Shown here: in pieces, positions 58,024 to 64,000 of the stretch | Numbering within the stretch: the first letter of the stretch is position 1 | Layout: every line of letters begins with the position of its first letter | Source: Dryas octopetala | Lineage: Eukaryota > Streptophyta > Magnoliopsida > Rosales > Rosaceae | Direction of reading: 5' to 3' | Length of the DNA stretch: 64,000 nt | Assembly: GCA_963921425.1 (NCBI GenBank) | Contig: OY992835.1 | Span: forward strand, 1,054,001-1,118,000 | The notes under the pieces: generated by a model | The model's database searches: none | The model's input: only the letters and a program-made list of their open reading frames with translations | What the model was told of the DNA's origin: nothing | Position numbers and translations under genes: made by a program

Positions 58024-58260
58024 TGACACCAACATCCACAATTTCAAAACCTCATTCCTCACTACTTCCTTCATGGCAGGATTTAAACGTCTTTGGGGCT
58101 CATAGGAAGTATTAGTGTTGTCCTCTAAGTGGATCCTATGCATGACAATGGATGGAGAAATGCCTTTGATGTCAGCAATGGACCAACCTATGGCTTCCAT
58201 GTTCCTTCAAAACTTCCACAAGCTTACATTTTTTCTCAACATCTAAATCAGAGGCTATGA
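58024..58260 (-). pseudogene. Athila-like RT, N-terminal part
   Basis: It reads EAIGWSIADIKGISPSIVMH and RLNPAMKEVVRNEVLKL before the solo LTR target copy. It continues at 55043 with YPISDSHW. Confidence 0.8.
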
Positions 58261-59260
58261 TCACGGGCAAGAATCGAAAGATCCTAAAAACACATACTTG
58301 AGGTTATCAGGTAATGGTTTGAGATCTAGCTTGGATGGCTCAACAGTGGAAAGAAGTGGAGGATTTTTGGAAAGAGGAAGAGGTTTCACCCTTGGTTTCC
58401 AATTGGCGGTGTTCATGATGGGTGTGGAGTCCAAGAGTGCATTGACTTCTTCTATGACTTCATTAAGATCAAAGTCACAACCAAAGTGGGCTAAGCATGC
58501 TTCTAGTGGGTCCTTAACACTATCTCTATGAAAGGAGTCTACTACTATTTGTTCGATTAAATTAACCTCACAAATGTTATCCTCAGCCTCTTGTGATTGG
58601 TGACTTATGTTAAAAATATTAAGATTCATAGTTAAGTTTCCAAATGACAAATTTATGACTCCATTCCTACAATTAATTTGGGCATTTGCGGTGGCAAGGA
58701 ATGAACGTCCTAAAATTACCGGAATTTGTTCACAAGCATTGGTTATGGGTTGGGTGTCTAGCACAGTGAAATTCACGGGGAAATAAAATTCATTAACCTT
58801 GACCAAGACATCTTCCACCATTTCCCTAGGAATTTTAGCCGACCTATCCGCTAAAGAGAAAGTCACCAAGGTTGGTTTCATCTCTCCTAAGCCAAGTTGC
58901 ACATAAACAGAGTATAGTAAAAGGTTCACACTTGCTCCTAAATCTAGCAATGCTCTTCCTATATAATGAGTTCCTATCGTGCATGCAATGGTAGAACAAT
59001 TGGGATCCTTGTACTTAACCGGAATTCAATGCTCGATAATTGAACTAACTTGTTCGGTGAGAAAGGCTTACTTTGGAACGTTGGTTCTCCTTTTTATGGT
59101 GCAAATGTCTTTCAAGAATTTGGCATAAGAAAACACTTGTTTGATGACATCTAGGAAGGGGATATTGATATGGACTTGCTTGAACACTTCTAGGATTTCA
59201 TTAAATTGTGCATTTTTCTTTGTCTTAGCCAACTGATGAAGAAATGAGGCTTTGGGCAAA
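58261..59260 (-). pseudogene. Athila-like protease region
   Basis: LDLGASVNLLLYSVYVQLG is the retropepsin motif, with VILGRSFLATANAQINCRNG downstream. 58261-58950 is a single open frame. A break near 59020-59060 separates it from the upstream part (59068-59259). Confidence 0.8.
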
Positions 59261-59339
59261 AGCGTTGGAGAATGATCAACAATTAAAGACTATTTTCCTT
59301 TTGATCACTTGACATTATGATCAACATTAAGCTCTAGGT

Positions 59340-60720
59340 CACCTAATCCATTTGTTTCATATTTGTCATTTCATCATTTTCTTTTTCCAAATTGGGTATT
59401 TGAACCTTATTATCAATTTGCCTACCCGACCTAAGGGTTGTGATAGACTTAACATGCTCATGAGCATTGGATGAACTAGATGGATCAACATGAAATTGAG
59501 CCTTTGGATTAGGAATGGGTTGACTTGGAAATTTTTTCTTCTCTCTCTCCCACAATGTTAGCTAATTGACCAATTTGATGTTCTAGGTTCACAATGACTT
59601 GTGTATTTTGGTTGGTGGAAGTTTTAACGTCAACAAAGGCTTGACCAATCAATTGCATGAACTTTTGGAAAGTGTCCTCTAAGGGTGATGATGGATTTTG
59701 TTGTGGGGGAACACTTTGTGGAGTGGGATGAGGAACATGAGAAACATAAGAATATGAGGGATTAGGAGGACGAAATGAATTGTTTGGCATTGAATTTCCT
59801 CCTAAGTTTGTTTAGAGTTGACCTTGTCTCCAAGAAAGATTTGGGTGATTCTTCCAATTGGGGTTGTAAGTTTCAGAAAAGGTGTCTTGGTTCACAAATG
59901 GCTTCTTAAAATTGTTAAGGGCATTCGCATGCTTAACATTGCTCTCGAAAAAAGTGTACAAAAGAAGAATACGCTTGGACATTATGCATATCAGACTAGC
60001 ACAATGAAAACAAACCTCACTTTGGACATGGTTAACGGAACTCATGGTTTGACTCAAGGCTAAGGCCTCCACCTTTCTCATTAGGCTCTCAATCTTAGAC
60101 CCTAAGTCTATATCGCCTTTCACTTCATACAACCCCCCACGCTTTGGTTCTTTGGCTTGTCTATCATGTGGGTTGGAGAAATCTTATTATTGAGAATTTT
60201 CGGACAATTTTTCAAAGACATCATAAGCTTGCTTTTCCCCAAGATTTCAAAACGTACACACATTCATGGACTCTACCATATTGCGATTTATTTGAGTTAA
60301 ATCATTGTAAAAGTATTGCACCAAACGCCACGTCTCGAAACCATGGTGAGGACATCTCAAAATTAAGTCCTTGAATTGCTCCCAACTTTCATAAAACTGC
60401 TCATCATCCTTTTGTCTAAATTCTGAAATGTCTCTCCTAAGCGTGTTAGTCCTAAACATAGGGAAAAATTTTGACAAAATTTTTTTAACAAGTTGATCCC
60501 ATGAGGTGATGGAACCGGGGGGTTGGGAGTTAAACCAAGCTTTCGCTTTGTCCTTAACCGAAAATGAGAATAAATGGAGACGCATAGACTCATCAGGAAA
60601 ATTTTGGTATCTAGAGGTTGAACAAATTTCAATGAATTATTTAACATGCGTGTACGGGTCCTCTCAATCCAATCCGTGGTACGAAGGTAACAATTGAATG
60701 ATGTGAGGTTTAATCTCAAA
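59340..60720 (-). pseudogene. Athila-like gag, frameshifted
   Basis: Pieces include SFSVKDKAKAWFNSQPPGSI, TLRRDISEFRQKDDEQFYES and LGSKIESLMRKVEALALSQT. At least three frame breaks are seen, near 60250, 59810 and 59560. More of the N-terminus survives than in the first copy. Confidence 0.85.
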
Positions 60721-62590
60721 ATGAGTTGCGGTAGTGTGGGGCAACACTATGTAAGAAGGGGTGTCTATGAGGACGGGAGCAAAATACTCTCTCAACGGCC
60801 GAATTTCAATGTTATTTTCACCCATTTCAATTACCGGTTCAATTCTTTATCTTAAATATCTAAGTGTTCTCTCAATTTCAAGGTTGAATGGTACTAAATC
60901 GTGATTCAATGAATGGCGACCAAACATACACTAGACGGCTTTCAAGAAAAGAATTTTTCAAAAATCTATTTTTTTAAATTAATTTTTTGAACTTAATTAA
61001 CTACCTTTTTAGACGCAAATATGGACAAACTAACAAATAAACAAAGCAAACACAACTAATAATCACAAAACAAAGAGTTAATCCAAACAAGCAATTTAAT
61101 TATCTTTGACTTAGACTTGGGTAGTGTTTTTTAGATAATCTTAATCTTGATTAAGCAATAGACAAGCTCCTCCTCTCTTTCAAAGCAAATTAGCAGCATA
61201 CCGGTATAAGGCTTTTAAAAATACAACCAAGCTGGTTCCGGAAGGGGTGGAGGAGTCACAAACGGTCTTTCTTAAAACTCAGTCCCCTTTAAGCATCAAG
61301 ATGAATGCAACCTTAAAGAACCTTTCTAGACATTGTATTTTCAAAAACACTCATCGGAGTATCCACTAACTGGCTCCTTCCAAGAGGGTCCTATGAGTTT
61401 CGTGAACCCTTTGGCCAATGTCTACTTGATTTTAATTAAATTGAGTTTGAGATTAACGAAAGCAAGAGATGGTTAGCCTAGGTGAGCAAGAAGTTGGTGA
61501 TTAAAATCCAATCTTTATCTTGTTGGGGGTGAATGCCATTACTAGTTGATTATGCAAGAATGCTAATTGAAAAATGCAACAATCAACAAAGCAAAGATAT
61601 ATGAAATTGTAAAATGTACAAGTAAGGCAAACACCAATCAAGAAAGCTTTTAAAAAGAAAAAGCTTAGAGTATACCACTAGTGTGGTGATATTGGCCACA
61701 ACACATTAGGAGAAGGCAACCAAACTTTTGCTAGCAATTCCTCTTTCTTGATGACCACACATTTGCAAACTTCTCCCTAATGCACGTACTAAAATGAAAA
61801 ATATTAGAATAAATATTAAAACTACAATGAAAGGAGAAAGGGAAATAGAACTAAAATAAAATAAACAAGAGATGAAAATAGGAAAAGAGAAATGAAAAAA
61901 AGAGGAAATAGAAATAGAAATATAAATTACCTTATCTAAGGTTGCAATGAACAATATGCACAAGACAACAATAAATAAGATTTAAGCAAATTATACTAAA
62001 TGACAAAAAGATATGGATATATATTATTTTTTTTAACAATAAATAAAAGAAAAAAGAAAAATTCAACAATTAAAACTAGAGGCAACAACCTAAAGAAAAC
62101 AAGGAGATAAATATGCTAAAGATATATATATATTTTTTCTTTTCAAAAGATGACAAAGTAGACAAAACTAATGGTAAAGAAAATAAAAGATGATGCTAGA
62201 TATTAGATATGAAAGCTACAAGTAAAGAGGAAACTATAAATATGCTAAATAAAAACAAGAAGTTATAACTATCACAAGCACAAAATAAAGAAAACTACCA
62301 AAATAAACAACAAACAAAAGTGATGGAATATAAATTTTTTTTTTCTTTCTTTTCTTGGCACCTACAAGAGAAGAGATGCAAGAAAGTGTAAGAAAAATAT
62401 ATATTTTTTTTGGCACTTATAAAAGTGGAAAAAAGAACAAGAAAAATAAATTAAAAAAATACTAATTAAAGGAAAATTCGAATTTTTTTTAAATATATAT
62501 ATATATTTTTTTTTTTGTGTAGAAAAACAAACTAAATGAAAACTAGTGGAAGATTTAAATTACCAAAAGACTAAACTAGTGTATTGAACA
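60721..62590 (-). other. Athila-like 5' leader
   Basis: Between the primer-binding site and gag there is about 1.9 kb of AT-rich sequence with no convincing frame. Long untranslated leaders are usual in this group. Confidence 0.6.
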
Positions 62591-62610
62591 CTCCCTCGGC
62601 AATGGCGCCA
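62591..62610 (-). promoter_or_regulatory. tRNA-Asp-type primer-binding site
   Basis: On the minus strand it reads TGGCGCCATTGCCGAGGGAG, a match to the primer site typical of Athila/Tat elements. It lies 6 bp inside the LTR end. Confidence 0.85.
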
Positions 62611-62616
62611 AAAACT

Positions 62617-64000
62617 TGTTTTAATTTATTTATTACTTGCAAATATACGAGTCTTTATAGTAAAGTTCGTATAGAAGACGAGGTGGAACCCAATGGAGTG
62701 TTGCAATGAGATACACTAAATTTAAAACTCTAAATTTATTTAAAACTTACCTAGCTTGGAAGATTGTGGTTTGTGAGGTAACTAAAAGAAAATGCAACTA
62801 AAATATAAAACAATAAAGTAGATGAAAGGAAAATAAAGTAAAGAAAAGGGCAAGAATTTAAATACTAAAACTAGAGAGGAAAAAGGACAACTTTTTGGTA
62901 TTGGAAGTTAAACAATAGTATAAAAACCAAGGTTAGGATTCCATACCACTATGAACACATCAAGTGAGGCTTTTAGTAATTTTTCAAAAAGGAGGGCACC
63001 AAAGAGTTAACTTGATGCCTTCTTCCAAATATATTTATGATTTGAGCACAAAAATTGAAGATTTATATGGTAGACATTGATTTTGCTTAAAAATACAAAC
63101 TTTAAACAACCCAAGTGAACCAAAGACTAAGGAACAATTAGAGTTCAAAAAGGTTTACGTTTAAAAGATTAACCATAAATCAAAATGTTGAAAGAGGCTC
63201 TAACTATCCATAATATATGACATTATGGGCGAAAGATGGTTTCTTTCTCATTTCATAAACAAGATCTAGAACTTTTAGGATCTAGGTAAGGAAAAAATTA
63301 ACATAAAAGTCTCAACTTGATAATACTCATGATGGTGCTTCCTCCTTACTTTGGTAAGGGGGTTTAGTGACTACCAATGAGCTTAGAACTTAAATAAAAG
63401 GATAAGAAGAAACAAAATAACATTTAAACTAAGAGAGAACAATGAATAATTAAATAAAGCAACTAGATTATTAAATAAGTAACTAAATAGCATAAGGTAA
63501 ATAAAAGACAAAGAAAAGAGATAAAAGAGACATGAATTAAAATTTCATTTTATTAAATAAAAGTGTAATAAAATAAATAACATTCATATTCTCTCTCATA
63601 CATCATAGTCAAAAGGCTTTGGAAAAGAAATCCTAGGAATAGCTAAAAGAGGCAAAAAAATTAAATACAGAAGAAAAAAAATATGAAGAAGGGGCTAAAG
63701 GCTTCTTTAAATAAGCAAAGAGTAGGTAATGTGATGAGGAAATGATCAGCACAAAAGCTGGTGCAAGGAGATCTCTGCCACGTGTCACGCAGCAACAGGT
63801 ATGGAGGAGAGAGAGAGACAAGCAGGAGAAGAAAGCTGGCTGCGGCTGGGAACAGCTGACCGCCACGTGTTGCCTTCTGGTTGGAGGAGAGGGAGATTAA
63901 TGAGAGAAAAGAGAGAGAGGCGGAAAGAAGGTGCCACGTGTCACCACACGGATGGCTGATTGGATGATTAATCAAATGAATGCGTGACTGTTTCACGGGA
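62617..64000 (-). repeat. 5' LTR (partial) of the second Athila-like element
   Basis: Homologous to 11002-13183 over its visible part, including GAACACATCAAGTGAGG and the CACGTG cluster at 63779, 63864 and 63935. The LTR start lies beyond the window. A TATTTAAA motif near 63702 on the minus strand is the likely TATA. Confidence 0.85.

Larger units (their letters stand above)
54220..64000 (-). mobile_element. Second Athila-like element, decayed, runs off the window
   Basis: From right to left: partial 5' LTR (62617-64000), tRNA-Asp-type primer-binding site (62591-62610), a leader of about 1.9 kb, gag (59340-60720), protease (58261-59260) and RT (54220-55043 plus 58024-58260). The RT is split by a solo LTR with a GTAAA target duplication. 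The RNase H and integrase parts are deleted at the left junction. Frameshifts are frequent. Confidence 0.85.

Overview
This is nuclear DNA from a flowering plant, most likely a woody eudicot; the sequence alone does not fix the genus. The evidence is three host genes with eudicot intron structure, AT-rich spacers with many microsatellites, and dense Ty3/gypsy, CACTA, hAT and PIF/Harbinger elements. No tRNA, rRNA, CRISPR or prokaryotic feature is visible.

Host genes. (1) A two-exon mitochondrial P-class pentatricopeptide repeat (PPR) protein on the minus strand (470-2162). (2) A five-exon plastid D27-like carotenoid isomerase on the plus strand (33714-34972). (3) A five-exon DEAD-box RNA helicase of the Arabidopsis RH24 type on the minus strand (36341-40335). 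All three have intact frames, consensus splice sites and consistent phases. A possible extra minus-strand exon of unknown identity lies at 35663-35798.

Between the PPR and D27-like genes (about 2.3-33.4 kb) is a nested transposon nest. A fragment of an AHL (AT-hook, PPC/DUF296) gene is split at one codon by a hAT element (9122-27079). That hAT is split by a solo LTR (9358-26570). The LTR holds a truncated Athila-like Ty3 element (11002-25192), which itself holds a nearly intact chromovirus (13565-18731) with apparently identical LTRs. Target-site duplications support three of these four steps. A second host fragment, from plastid quinolinate synthase (SufE-NadA), lies just downstream. It is split by another solo LTR (28094-32839) that contains a decayed PIF/Harbinger element (28534-32305). 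About 210 bp of inverted homologous sequence at 3631 and 33416 could be the ends of one old Pack-type element that carried both fragments.

The right part (40.9-64 kb) has a complete non-autonomous hAT with an 8-bp target duplication (40919-41739) and a CACTA element (47293-53257). The CACTA carries a long-chain acyl-CoA synthetase (LACS) exon and a nested solo LTR. A second, decayed Athila-like element (about 54-64 kb and beyond) has its reverse transcriptase split by a 2975-bp solo LTR (55044-58018). The two Athila-like LTRs carry several CACGTG G-boxes upstream of a TATA motif.

The host genes show no operon-like or functional coupling. The main biological content is the order of transposon insertions and the capture of host gene fragments.
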